54,284 nt of DNA from an uncultured Prevotella sp. (lineage in GTDB: Bacteria; Bacteroidota; Bacteroidia; Bacteroidales; Bacteroidaceae), in contig USHW01000012.1 of the NCBI GenBank assembly GCA_900554545.1, positions 1 to 54,284 on the forward strand, written 5' to 3'. Below are positions 24,020 through 32,204 of the stretch, one piece after another. How positions within the stretch are numbered: the stretch's first letter is position 1; each line of letters starts with the position of its first letter. A program made the translations under genes and the position numbers. Below the pieces are notes generated by a model. That model was given only the letters and a program-made list of their open reading frames with translations, was not told the DNA's origin and ran no database searches.

Positions 24020-26239
24020 TTATTTTACAATCACCTTGTACGCGTTTCCTGAAATCCTTACGATGTACAGGCCGGTTGCAAACGTGCGCGACTGCATGCT
24101 TGCCACATTGCCGGTATATACAAGGTTGCCTGACATCTGATATACATCGGCCCGTGTGTCGGCTTCTGCGCCGGATACGTAAATCATTCCGTCCGAAGAA
24201 TATACAGTTATGCCGTCGGCCTTGACGGTGTTGATGCCTGACGGGGTTGTCTCGTCAGACAGAACAGGATAACCGTCGTTTTCGTTATTTGTGTCGACAG
24301 CCCATTTAACATCGCCCTTTGTCTCGTTGTTAAGACGCTCAACGAAGTCGGCCGACTTCATTTCGTCGGTGCTCAGGCCGGTAAGGTTCTCAATCGTAAA
24401 CTTGCCGTACAAGTCCTCGGTCCAGCACATGCCGGGGCCGCTGAAGATGGTGTTGTCATAGTAACAGTCTCTTACTTCCAGTGCGTTCGGGTCCATGAAG
24501 ATGGCGTTTCCGAACACACCTCCAGCCTCATTCTCTGAATACGATTCAAGCTGTGACGCAGAGTAGCAGTTGTATAGCTTGCAATCGCCGTCACGTCCGG
24601 TTATTGAGCCTACAATGCCGCCTACCTGCATGTCGGAGCTTACCGCTCCACGGTTGAAGCAGTGGCGTATCTCGCCGCCTTCAAATGTTGCCACGATGCC
24701 GCCCACAAGGCTTGTCGGAGCGGTCACGGTGCCGTAGTTGGCACACTCTTCGATTAATGCCGAGTTTGCTCCGGCTATGCCGCCGGCCGACATTCCGTTG
24801 ACGCCACTGCCGCCAGCGGTTATTTCCCCGTAATTCACACAGCGCCTTACCGTCGGCGTGTTGTTGTCTCCCTTGCTGTTGAAGCCTACTATGCCTCCGC
24901 AGTAGAATGTCACACATTCAACTTCAGCCTTGTTGACGCAGTTTTCAATCAGTCCTCTGTTATAGCCGACAAGCGCGCCCACGATGGCCGTGCCTGATAT
25001 GACGCCGCTTTCAATGGTGAGATTGCGCAGTGTGAAGTTGCTTCCCGTCGCGCCGAACAGTCCTGACGAGTTCTTGTCGTCATAAGGCTGTACGGTGAGG
25101 TTCATTATCTTGTGACCGTTGCCTTCAAAGTGACCGTCGAATATGATGTTGCTGTTTCCCGTCATGTTGTAACCTATCGGCAGCCAGTTGTTGCCAGCCA
25201 TGTCTATGTCGGCCGCCAGTTCGAAGTAGACACCGCTGTAAGTGCTGTTGCCGAGGTGTACGTCGTTCGCTATTTTGGCCAGCTGTTCGGGTGTTTCTAT
25301 CAGGTAGGGAGACTGCTCCGTACCGTCACCGCCGGCAAAGGCGTCGGCAGCAAGCTCGTTCCATGTCATGTCCGGAGCGTCAGCTTCAAATATGGCATTC
25401 AGCGTCATTGGGTCTTTCACCTGTACGGTAAGTTTGTTTACATCTTTCAGGTCTTGTGTCCTGTCCTCTCCGTTTATAGTAAAGCTCGTCAGGCTGTAGC
25501 CTTCGGCAGCAATGGCCCTGATGTCGATATAGTCGCCTTTTACCACTTTGTCGCCTGAATTCATCTCTTCGCCGCTGCAGCGCACGTCCAGCCGGCCTTC
25601 GCCAGCTACGTTCCATGCAACTGCGCATTCGTCGTCAGAAGTTCCACTTCCCGTAAATATGGCCAGGAATGTTGTCTTTTCGTACACCACGATAGGGAGT
25701 TCGTTCCCGTTCATCAGCAAGTCGCTTAAGTAGTCTGTGTCGTTAGCCTGGAATTTTACGATGCTGCTTCCTGCATTTGGAACGGCTTTCACAGTGACGG
25801 TCGAGCCATATTCTACCTTGTCGCCAGACTCAAGCAGCGTTTCATTACAGTACATTTCAAGCTTGCCGTCACCGCTGACGTTGCTTAGTACGGGTACTTG
25901 CAGGACTTCAGACTCCATGTCGATGTGTATGTCTTCCGTGATGGTGATGAAGTATTGGAAGTCCTTGCCTATTCCCTCTTGGTCGTCAAGCTTGTTCATA
26001 CAATCTTCGCCGTTTATGGTAAAGCTTTTCAAACTGTAGCCCGACCTGCATGACAGGATTATCATGAGGTTTGTTCCTTCAGGTACGGTGCCGCCGTTTT
26101 CCACTGAATTAAACGAGAAGTCCATAACGCCCAGCACGAGTCCCGGATCCTCCACATAAGTGACTTTGCAGTCTTTCGCTAAGGCATTGCCTATGCCGAC
26201 CAGCAACAAGGCAAGCAGTGTTGTGAAGATTTTTTTCAT
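24020..26239 (-). CDS. secreted GLUG-repeat protein with type IX-like sorting domain
   Basis: 739 residues with signal peptide MKKIFTTLLALLLVGIGNALA. Three beta modules follow (about 22-285), each with the YSLKSFTINGED / YSLTSFTINGED wording of Bacteroidetes 'divergent InlB B-repeat' domains. The middle (about 300-610) has GLUG-type repeats in a beta-helix pattern: GGIVGFNSKG, AGGIAGANSALIEECANYG, GGIVATFEGGEIRHCFNRG, VGGIVGSITG. The last 70 residues (IYSSDGMIYVSG...GLYIVRISGNAYKVIVK) match the C-terminal domain that routes proteins through the type IX secretion system. Likely a surface adhesin or carbohydrate-binding protein; this is inference. Confidence 0.85.
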   Translation of the reverse strand: MKKIFTTLLALLLVGIGNALAKDCKVTYVEDPGLVLGVMDFSFNSVENGGTVPEGTNLMIILSCRSGYSLKSFTINGEDCMNKLDDQEGIGKDFQYFITITEDIHIDMESEVLQVPVLSNVSGDGKLEMYCNETLLESGDKVEYGSTVTVKAVPNAGSSIVKFQANDTDYLSDLLMNGNELPIVVYEKTTFLAIFTGSGTSDDECAVAWNVAGEGRLDVRCSGEEMNSGDKVVKGDYIDIRAIAAEGYSLTSFTINGEDRTQDLKDVNKLTVQVKDPMTLNAIFEADAPDMTWNELAADAFAGGDGTEQSPYLIETPEQLAKIANDVHLGNSTYSGVYFELAADIDMAGNNWLPIGYNMTGNSNIIFDGHFEGNGHKIMNLTVQPYDDKNSSGLFGATGSNFTLRNLTIESGVISGTAIVGALVGYNRGLIENCVNKAEVECVTFYCGGIVGFNSKGDNNTPTVRRCVNYGEITAGGSGVNGMSAGGIAGANSALIEECANYGTVTAPTSLVGGIVATFEGGEIRHCFNRGAVSSDMQVGGIVGSITGRDGDCKLYNCYSASQLESYSENEAGGVFGNAIFMDPNALEVRDCYYDNTIFSGPGMCWTEDLYGKFTIENLTGLSTDEMKSADFVERLNNETKGDVKWAVDTNNENDGYPVLSDETTPSGINTVKADGITVYSSDGMIYVSGAEADTRADVYQMSGNLVYTGNVASMQSRTFATGLYIVRISGNAYKVIVK

Positions 26240-26265
26240 AATAATTAAGTATTAGTTAAACATCG

Positions 26266-26273
26266 CAAATATA
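26266..26273 (-). promoter_or_regulatory. -7 box for the GLUG protein
   Basis: TATATTTG on the minus strand, 27 bases before the start codon. Confidence 0.5.
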
Positions 26274-26521
26274 CGAACAAATTTTAATTGCTTGCATGCA
26301 ATGCAATAATAAACGTTAAATTTATAAATATTTAAGTGTTTTGCCAAAATTAAGCTGCATTTTGTCAATAAAAAGCCGGTGCGCCATGCATTGCCTGTGC
26401 CTGTATTCCCACCTGTATTTGCCGTTGTTTCTTGTTGGTTGCGTGCCGGATGAATTTTCAGTCGGGTTCACAGGTAATCGTAATGCCGTTAAGTGAATCC
26501 TCAAAACACGGCAAATTGCCG

Positions 26522-26586
26522 TGCAAAAGGCCGTCAATTGCACGCTGAAAGGCCACCTTTTACAACGCAAAAGACGGCCTTTTGTA
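26522..26586. repeat. family B palindrome array
   Basis: AAAAGGCCGTCAATT, GAAAGGCCACCTTTT and AAAAGACGGCCTTTT; the first word is decayed. Followed by AACGCGTTGAGTGTCAGGCT. Confidence 0.7.
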
Positions 26587-26673
26587 ACGCGTTGAGTGTC
26601 AGGCTGTTGCGCGACCGGCCGCAAACGGGTGTTTTTTCATGCGCTGCAGGCCGGTTTTTTGGCCGGAATTTGT

Positions 26674-26681
26674 TATTTTTG
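26674..26681 (+). promoter_or_regulatory. -7 box for the SH3-domain protein
   Basis: TATTTTTG, 87 bases before the ATG at 26768. The -33 region is not clear. Confidence 0.45.
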
Positions 26682-26767
26682 CAGTCGGAGGCGTATGGGT
26701 GAAAACGCCCTTCCCGTGCGCCTGCCTGCCATGTTTTCAAGGGCTGCTCATTATTTATTGTGTTTTT

Positions 26768-27352
26768 ATGAAACGACAAATCACCCTTACGTTGTTAGCA
26801 TTGATGTTTGTGTCGTGCCTTTCGGCCATGGCGCAGGTAAACCGTCCGTTCTGCGGAGCGTGGACAGACGAGTCGCCAGACGGCTACTACCACCTTGTGA
26901 TGGACCTTTACGGCAAGAGCCTCAAGCTGCCCGACGGCACAGGGTCGTGCTGCGGATATCTGCAGATGGAAAACGACTTTGTGGGCGACTATTGGATAAT
27001 CACTGGCGTTGAGGGCATGTCGGGCAATGCCTGCAAGGTGAAGTATTACAGCCTGCGGTACGGTGCGCCCGGAGAGATTGAGACAGCCGACGTGGCCTGG
27101 AACCCTTCCGACCGCTCAATCCGCTTCGGCGAAGGCTACACGTTTACCGCCGCCCATGCCTGCAAGCATGTCAGGATATCGAAGAGCAACGTCAACATAC
27201 GCACCGCTCCTGTAAGCGGTGCGCCGATAATGAAGGCGCAGCAGGGCAAGACTTTCGCGCTCGACGGCATCGTGGACGGCTGGTACAAGGTGCGCCTTGA
27301 CGACGGGCGCACCGGCTATGTGGCCTGCCAGATGGCCGAGGCGGTGAAGTGA
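26768..27352 (+). CDS. secreted protein with C-terminal bacterial SH3 domain
   Basis: 194 residues with signal peptide MKRQITLTLLALMFVSCLSAMAQ. Residues 25-130 form a beta-rich domain of unknown type (CGAWTDESPDGYYHLVMDLYG). The C-terminal 60 residues fit the SH3b fold: VRISKSNVNIRTAPVSGAPIM, then GKTFALDGIVDGWYKVRLDDGRTGYVACQMAE. SH3b domains bind peptidoglycan peptides or other ligands in the envelope. The frame extends 43 codons upstream through spacer, but the signal peptide and the -7 box support ATG at 26768. The cysteine at 17 is not in a good lipobox. Confidence 0.85.
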   Translation: MKRQITLTLLALMFVSCLSAMAQVNRPFCGAWTDESPDGYYHLVMDLYGKSLKLPDGTGSCCGYLQMENDFVGDYWIITGVEGMSGNACKVKYYSLRYGAPGEIETADVAWNPSDRSIRFGEGYTFTAAHACKHVRISKSNVNIRTAPVSGAPIMKAQQGKTFALDGIVDGWYKVRLDDGRTGYVACQMAEAVK

Positions 27353-27410
27353 TGCGCCCCGGCTGGGGGCGTGTGCCTGTGCCGCATTTGCGTTAAAAAG
27401 CCGTTAACGG

Positions 27411-27441
27411 TTGCACGTGTCGCTTTTTTCCGTTATCTTCG
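27411..27441 (+). promoter_or_regulatory. promoter of the TIM-barrel lipoprotein pair
   Basis: TTG at 27411-27413, a 20-base gap, TATCTTCG at 27434-27441 (one mismatch from TANNTTTG), 12 bases before the ATG. Confidence 0.4.
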
Positions 27442-27453
27442 CAGTTTAAAGAT

Positions 27454-28389
27454 ATGGTTAAACTTGTGCTTTCTATATGCTTCGTGGCGGCCGTGCTGCT
27501 GTCGGCCTGCTCGGGAGAGAAGGCTGCGGAGCCTGTGAGGGCGGTGTATTACTGGAGCACCGTGCTCGATGTCGATACGGCGAAGCAGGCTTTCATCAAG
27601 GCGCACGGCATCGGCAGGATGTACGTGAGATACTTCGACGTGGTGCAGGGCGACGGCGGCCGGCCTGTACCCAACGCCACGCTGAGGTTCAGGACGGGTG
27701 TGCCCGGAGGGCTTGACGTGGTGCCGGTGGTGTACATCGTCAACGAGTGCATGGCCGGCGACACTGCCGGGCTGGCCTTGAACGTGCTGCGCCGCGTGAT
27801 GCAGATGAGCGAGACAAACGGCATCGATGGCGTTCATGAGGTGCAGATAGACTGCGACTGGACGCGCCGCACGCGCCGGCGGTATTTCGGTTTCCTGCAA
27901 ACGCTTGTGCGGCAGGCCAAGGCCGAGGGCGTGGAAGTGTCGGCAACAATCCGCCTGCACCAGCTTTCGGAAGCTCCGCCGCCCGTCAGCCGCGGCGTGC
28001 TTATGATGTACAACACGGGCGACTTCACCGACATCGCCTGCCAGAAGCCCATACTCGACATGGCCGACGCCGCCCCGTACCTGCGCCACTTGGCAAGTTA
28101 CGGACTGCCGCTGGCCACGGCCTATCCCATATATTCGTGGCAGATACTGTTCCGCGGCGGCAAGTATGTGGGCATAATGCACCGCGACGACGACCTGCCC
28201 GTGCTACCCGGCGACACAATCGTTACGCGGACGCCCGCGGTAGACGACATAATGGAGGCGGCGCGCGCCGTCACCGCACGGCGCAGGGACGCCAACCGCG
28301 AGGTTATTCTCTTTGACTTAAGCAACCGCAACATAACAAGATACAACCCTGACGACTATGAGGAAATTTATAATAGCAGCGATATTTAG
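27454..28389 (+). CDS. lipoprotein with TIM-barrel-like domain, unknown function
   Basis: 311 residues, signal MVKLVLSICFVAAVLLSAC with lipobox cysteine. The body alternates strands and helices in barrel order: VRAVYYWSTVL, GRMYVRYFDVV, VVPVVYIVNE, GVHEVQIDCDWTRRTRRRY, VEVSATIRLHQL, RGVLMMYNTGDF, LPLATAYPIYSWQ. The VQIDCDW strand end resembles the acidic catalytic strand of GH18/DUF3142-like barrels, and the Asp cluster could be functional, but a glycosidase role is only a guess. The last 32 bases overlap the next gene, so the two are translationally coupled and probably work together. Confidence 0.8.
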   Translation: MVKLVLSICFVAAVLLSACSGEKAAEPVRAVYYWSTVLDVDTAKQAFIKAHGIGRMYVRYFDVVQGDGGRPVPNATLRFRTGVPGGLDVVPVVYIVNECMAGDTAGLALNVLRRVMQMSETNGIDGVHEVQIDCDWTRRTRRRYFGFLQTLVRQAKAEGVEVSATIRLHQLSEAPPPVSRGVLMMYNTGDFTDIACQKPILDMADAAPYLRHLASYGLPLATAYPIYSWQILFRGGKYVGIMHRDDDLPVLPGDTIVTRTPAVDDIMEAARAVTARRRDANREVILFDLSNRNITRYNPDDYEEIYNSSDI

Positions 28390-30562
28390 CGTCGTTCCGC
28401 TGGCCGACGCCGTGGCGTGCGCTCCCGAAGCGCCCACGCACAACGCCTACATGTTCAGCGTTTTCCGCCGCGAGCGGATGCAGTCGCCCTTCGCCGAAGA
28501 CATGAACAACTGGTGGAAGGCTTACGCCGACGACCTGAAGAGCGACGATTCGGAGTATTACCGCGCCAACGCCGACACCCTGCAAGCCATCGCCCGGCGG
28601 CGTGGCGACACGCAGATGCTGGAATACATGAGATGGCTCGACGCTTACCTTGAAGTGAGCGACGGCGTGTCGATGGACACGTGGGACTATCCCACCAGGG
28701 AAGAGCTTGCCCGGCGCGACAGCACCCTGCACGCCATGCTCGACGCCGCGCAGGCTTACAAGGGCAGGAAGATGCGCGAGCAGTTCGCCCTCCTTACCAT
28801 GCGCGCCAACATGCTGCTTGGCCGCGACAAGGCCAACATGCTCTACTGGACGGCCACGGCGTCGAAGCTGCCGCGCGGAGTGTGGCGCGACGTGTGCCGC
28901 AACATCTACGCGCGCGCATTGCTCAACAGCGGACTGAGCCGTGCCGCGTGCGAAATCTACGCCGAGCAGGGCGACATGCAGAGCATCAGCTGGTGCATGC
29001 GCGGCTACAGAAACCTTGCCGGAATAAAGAAAGTGTACGCCGAAGAGCCTAATTCTTTCACCTTATTATATCTTGTTCAAGACTTTGTCAACAGCCTTCA
29101 GGAGACGCTCGACAGCTATACTGACGGGCAGGTGGACACCGCCTGGGTGAAAGACAAAGGCCGGAGACCTGTGTTTGCCGCCGACGCAATGGCGTTTGTA
29201 AGCTTCGTTGACGGTGTGCTGAAAGAGAAAAAGACGGCTTCGCCCTGCCTGTGGCAGAGCGCGGCGGCCATGGTTCAGTATCTCCTGGCCGACTATCAGG
29301 ATGCCGCGCGCCGCGCAGACGAGGCCGTAGGCATGAAGGGCAGCCGCCGCATGAAGGACAACGCGCGGTGCATACGCCTGTTGGCGCAGGCTTCCACGGC
29401 CAAGCTCGGCGGCGACTTCTCGGCTTGGCTGACTGATGAGTTCCGTTGGTTGGACAGGAAGATAGAAGAGGAGCGCGACAATTCGCAGGCGTATTCAAAC
29501 CATTATACAGACGTGAAGGAGCGCATAGCCTACCGCGTTCTTGCTCCCCGGTACCGCAGCGAGAGCCGTCTTGACGTGATGTTCGCTCTCTACGGCATGA
29601 TGGAGGAAAACCAGCTCGACTTTGAAACGGAAGGAAAACACGCCGAACCGGACTTTGCATGGCAGGGCGACTGGCCTTGGAACAGGGACTACACGGCATG
29701 GAACGAATACTTTGCCGTGCTCTCAGACGCGCCTGCCGACAGCCTCGCGGCGTATTACTCATACCTCACTTCGGCAAAGACCGACGTGTTCGAGCATTAC
29801 GTTGCGCAGCAGGTGTATCAGAACAAGGATTATTACAACGACCTCATAGGCACGCGCTATATCGCCGAAGGCCGTTTCAGTGACGCCCTGACATACCTTG
29901 AGCGTGTGTCGTTGGACTATTTGCCGAAGCAGAACATCAGCTGGTACATGCAGAACAGGGCGTACACGGTGCCCCGTTGGTTTGTGCGCCAGTTGCCGAA
30001 TATGGCTGAAACCGACGGCCCAGGCAAGGCTACGCCGCGTGAGAACTTGAAAGTAAAGTACTGCAAGGACATGCTCCAGATGCAAAGCCAATACAACCTT
30101 GCGCCCGAAGGGGAGCAAATGGACATACTTGCATACGCGCTTGCCGAGCGGTATTATCAGGCTTCGTGCTACGGCGACTGCTGGTTCCTGACGCATTACG
30201 CCAAGAGCGTGAACGACAGCGCACGCACAGGCGAGCTTGACTTTGCGCAAAAGGCGCGCGAACTGCTTGCCGAAAGCAGCCAGTCAAACAACCTGCAAAT
30301 ACAGTACGAAAGCCTTTACGCGCTGGCATATACCGACACCGACCCGTGGTTTGCTGCTTCTTACGACAGCGAGTACAACGTAATAATAACTCCGCGCCCC
30401 ATGTCTTCGCAGTACAAAGCACTCGAAGCGTTGAGCCGTTTCGCAAAAGAGCATCCGCAAAATGTTGACGAACACACCACGAAGTGTGACGTGCTGAAAC
30501 GGTTTAACACCCATCCCGGCCCTCACGAAGGGAGGGAGCTTGATTGGCTTGGCATGTTATAA
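28358..30562 (+). CDS. large helical secreted protein, partner of the TIM-barrel lipoprotein
   Basis: 734 residues, signal peptide MRKFIIAAIFSVVPLADAVA. The rest is mostly helical, rich in Tyr, Ala, Arg and Asp, with TPR-like helical pairs (RNIYARALLNSGLSRAACEIYAEQGD, YNDLIGTRYIAEGRFSDALTYLERV, AYALAERYYQASCYGDCWFLTHYA). No enzyme motif is seen; a periplasmic scaffold or binding protein is likely. It overlaps the previous gene by 32 bases. The last codons (NTHPGPHEGRELDWLGML, about 30508-30562) are a family E repeat, so the original C-terminus was probably a little different. A strong bidirectional terminator follows. Confidence 0.8.
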   Translation: MRKFIIAAIFSVVPLADAVACAPEAPTHNAYMFSVFRRERMQSPFAEDMNNWWKAYADDLKSDDSEYYRANADTLQAIARRRGDTQMLEYMRWLDAYLEVSDGVSMDTWDYPTREELARRDSTLHAMLDAAQAYKGRKMREQFALLTMRANMLLGRDKANMLYWTATASKLPRGVWRDVCRNIYARALLNSGLSRAACEIYAEQGDMQSISWCMRGYRNLAGIKKVYAEEPNSFTLLYLVQDFVNSLQETLDSYTDGQVDTAWVKDKGRRPVFAADAMAFVSFVDGVLKEKKTASPCLWQSAAAMVQYLLADYQDAARRADEAVGMKGSRRMKDNARCIRLLAQASTAKLGGDFSAWLTDEFRWLDRKIEEERDNSQAYSNHYTDVKERIAYRVLAPRYRSESRLDVMFALYGMMEENQLDFETEGKHAEPDFAWQGDWPWNRDYTAWNEYFAVLSDAPADSLAAYYSYLTSAKTDVFEHYVAQQVYQNKDYYNDLIGTRYIAEGRFSDALTYLERVSLDYLPKQNISWYMQNRAYTVPRWFVRQLPNMAETDGPGKATPRENLKVKYCKDMLQMQSQYNLAPEGEQMDILAYALAERYYQASCYGDCWFLTHYAKSVNDSARTGELDFAQKARELLAESSQSNNLQIQYESLYALAYTDTDPWFAASYDSEYNVIITPRPMSSQYKALEALSRFAKEHPQNVDEHTTKCDVLKRFNTHPGPHEGRELDWLGML
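30506..30546. repeat. family E repeat within the end of a gene
   Basis: ACCCATCCCGGCCCTCACGA then AGGGAGGGAGCTTGATTGG, inside the 3' end of the 734-residue gene. Its inverted partner is at 30672-30712. Confidence 0.65.
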
Positions 30563-30589
30563 AATCCTGTTTGTCAATGTCTTAAAACA

Positions 30590-30640
30590 ATAAAACGATG
30601 CCGTGAACTTGCAAAAATCAGGTTCACGGCATCGTTTTAT
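30590..30640. terminator. bidirectional terminator, 19-bp perfect stem
   Basis: ATAAAACGATGCCGTGAAC at 30590-30608 pairs with all bases of 30622-30640 around a 13-base loop. The A-rich start and T-rich end give a U tract in both directions, and the genes on both sides converge on it. Confidence 0.92.
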
Positions 30641-30671
30641 ATACAAATAATCGGCTTTCAGATTGTAATGC

Positions 30672-30712
30672 TAATCAAACTCCCTCCCATTGGAAGGGTT
30701 GGGGAGGGGCTG
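30672..30712. repeat. family E repeat
   Basis: AATCAAACTCCCTCCCATTGG and AAGGGTTGGGGAGGGGCTGT, ending at the rseP stop codon. Inverted relative to 30506-30546. Confidence 0.6.
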
Positions 30713-32092
30713 TTACATGTAACCTAACCACCTCAGGATGTCGTTCATGTTGGCGACAACCATAAGAAGGATGAGTATTCCGAAGCCGACATATTCCGCC
30801 TTGATGAGGAAGTTCTCGCTCGGCTTGCGGCGTGTAATCATCTCATAGAGCAGGAAGAGCACGTGGCCGCCGTCCAATGCAGGGATGGGCAGGATGTTCA
30901 TGAACGCCAGTATGATGCTCAGGAAAGCTGTCATGCGCCAGAACATCATCCAATCCCACGTCGGGGGGAACAGGCTTCCGATTGCGCCGAAGCCTCCGAG
31001 CGACTTTGCTCCGTCGGCCGTGAACACGTATTTCATGTCGTCCACGTAGCCGCGCAGCACGTCAACGCCGTACACCGCGCCTGCCGGGAAGCTCTCGAAG
31101 AAGCCGTATTCAAGTTGTACGGGCTTGTAATAAGTGCCAAGGTATGTGCGCCCAACACCGAGAGTGAGGTCGGGATTGAGTACCACTTGCGCCGTGTCGC
31201 GTTTTGAAAGGTCGTTCTTGTGGGCGAAAACGATGGTTGTAGTGCGGGCTTTCAGGCTGTCGGCAGGCGTTACGGCGGCAGCCAGCACGTCGCTCATGCG
31301 GCCAATCTGGTCGTCAAACTCGTTCCATGAGTCTATGCTCTTGCCGTTGATGGCAAGTAGCTTGTCGCCTTTCCGCATTCCGGCTTTTGCCGCCGGAGTG
31401 CCGGCAAGGACGCTGTCCACATCGGCAGGAATGAACGGACGCGCGAAGACAGGCTGCTCCTTAACCATTGTGAGCAGGCTCATGTCCTCGGGCATGGTTA
31501 TCGTTACGTCCTTGCCTTGCCGTTTTACGGTTACGGTCTTGGCGTTGGCTATTGTGCGGTACATGTCAACGTCAAACTTCTCGAATGTCTTTTCATCAGT
31601 GCGCAGCAGTATGTCGCCGTCGCGGAAGCCTATTTCCTTGGCCGAGTCGTTGAACTTCATGCCCATCGACATGTCGCCGAGCGCATAGTAAGAGTCGCCC
31701 CACGTGAAGAGCACCATGGCGTAGATGAACAGCGCGAGCAGGAAATTTACCAGTACGCCGCCCACCATTATTAGCAGGCGTTGCCATGCAGGCTTGGAGC
31801 GGAACTCCCAAGGCTGTGCCGGCTTCTTCATCTGCTCGGTGTCGAACGACTCGTCTATCATGCCCGAAATCTTGCAGTAGCCGCCCAATGGGAGCCATCC
31901 TACGCCGTAAGTTGTCTCGCTACGCTTGGGCTTGAACTCGAAGAGGTGGAACCAAGGGTCAAAGAACAGGTAGAACTTTTCGACCCTTACGCCGAAAATC
32001 TTTGCGAAAAAGAAGTGCCCTCCCTCGTGAAGCAGCACAAGAATCGAGATTGCCAGCATGAACTGGAGCAGTCTTATCAAAAATACTTCCAT
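30713..32092 (-). CDS. rseP: RseP-family site-2 zinc metalloprotease
   Basis: 459-residue inner-membrane protease (M50) that cuts anti-sigma factors or remnant signal peptides within the membrane. The first helix carries the zinc motif HEGGH (residues 22-26) in SILVLLHEGGHFFFAKIFGV. One PDZ domain lies at about 220-300 (DSVLAGTPAAKAGMRKGDKLLAINGKS), and the C-terminal helix pair has the second motif NILPIPALDGGHVLFLLYEM. Last gene of the minus-strand block. The 99-base gap to dxr upstream holds an A/T repeat. Confidence 0.95.
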   Translation of the reverse strand: MEVFLIRLLQFMLAISILVLLHEGGHFFFAKIFGVRVEKFYLFFDPWFHLFEFKPKRSETTYGVGWLPLGGYCKISGMIDESFDTEQMKKPAQPWEFRSKPAWQRLLIMVGGVLVNFLLALFIYAMVLFTWGDSYYALGDMSMGMKFNDSAKEIGFRDGDILLRTDEKTFEKFDVDMYRTIANAKTVTVKRQGKDVTITMPEDMSLLTMVKEQPVFARPFIPADVDSVLAGTPAAKAGMRKGDKLLAINGKSIDSWNEFDDQIGRMSDVLAAAVTPADSLKARTTTIVFAHKNDLSKRDTAQVVLNPDLTLGVGRTYLGTYYKPVQLEYGFFESFPAGAVYGVDVLRGYVDDMKYVFTADGAKSLGGFGAIGSLFPPTWDWMMFWRMTAFLSIILAFMNILPIPALDGGHVLFLLYEMITRRKPSENFLIKAEYVGFGILILLMVVANMNDILRWLGYM

Positions 32093-32100
32093 AATTTTTA

Positions 32101-32204
32101 AGTGAAGAATGAAGAACGGAGAGTGAAGAATTTATTTGTGCATACCCGTTGTCTTCATTGCATTTGAAATCTGTTTCTTAATTCTTAACTCTTAATTTTT
32201 AATT
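32101..32204. repeat. family D-like A/T-rich inverted repeat
   Basis: Left part AAGTGAAGAATGAAGAACGG and right part TTCTTAATTCTTAACTC. Loose arms, weaker than 23634-23737; the right arm runs into the dxr stop codon region. Confidence 0.5.

Larger units (their letters stand above)
26240..26767. other. gene-free divergent spacer
   Basis: Separates the GLUG protein (minus) and the SH3 protein (plus). It carries a -7 box for each direction, a family B array and the GCGTTGAGTGTCAGGCTGTT module that also occurs at 39237 and 40071. Nothing gene-like is seen. Confidence 0.75.

Noticed and set aside
27354..27376. GCGCCCC...GGGGGCG hairpin after the SH3 protein gene as a terminator
   Set aside because: Short stem and no T tract; not strong enough to list.
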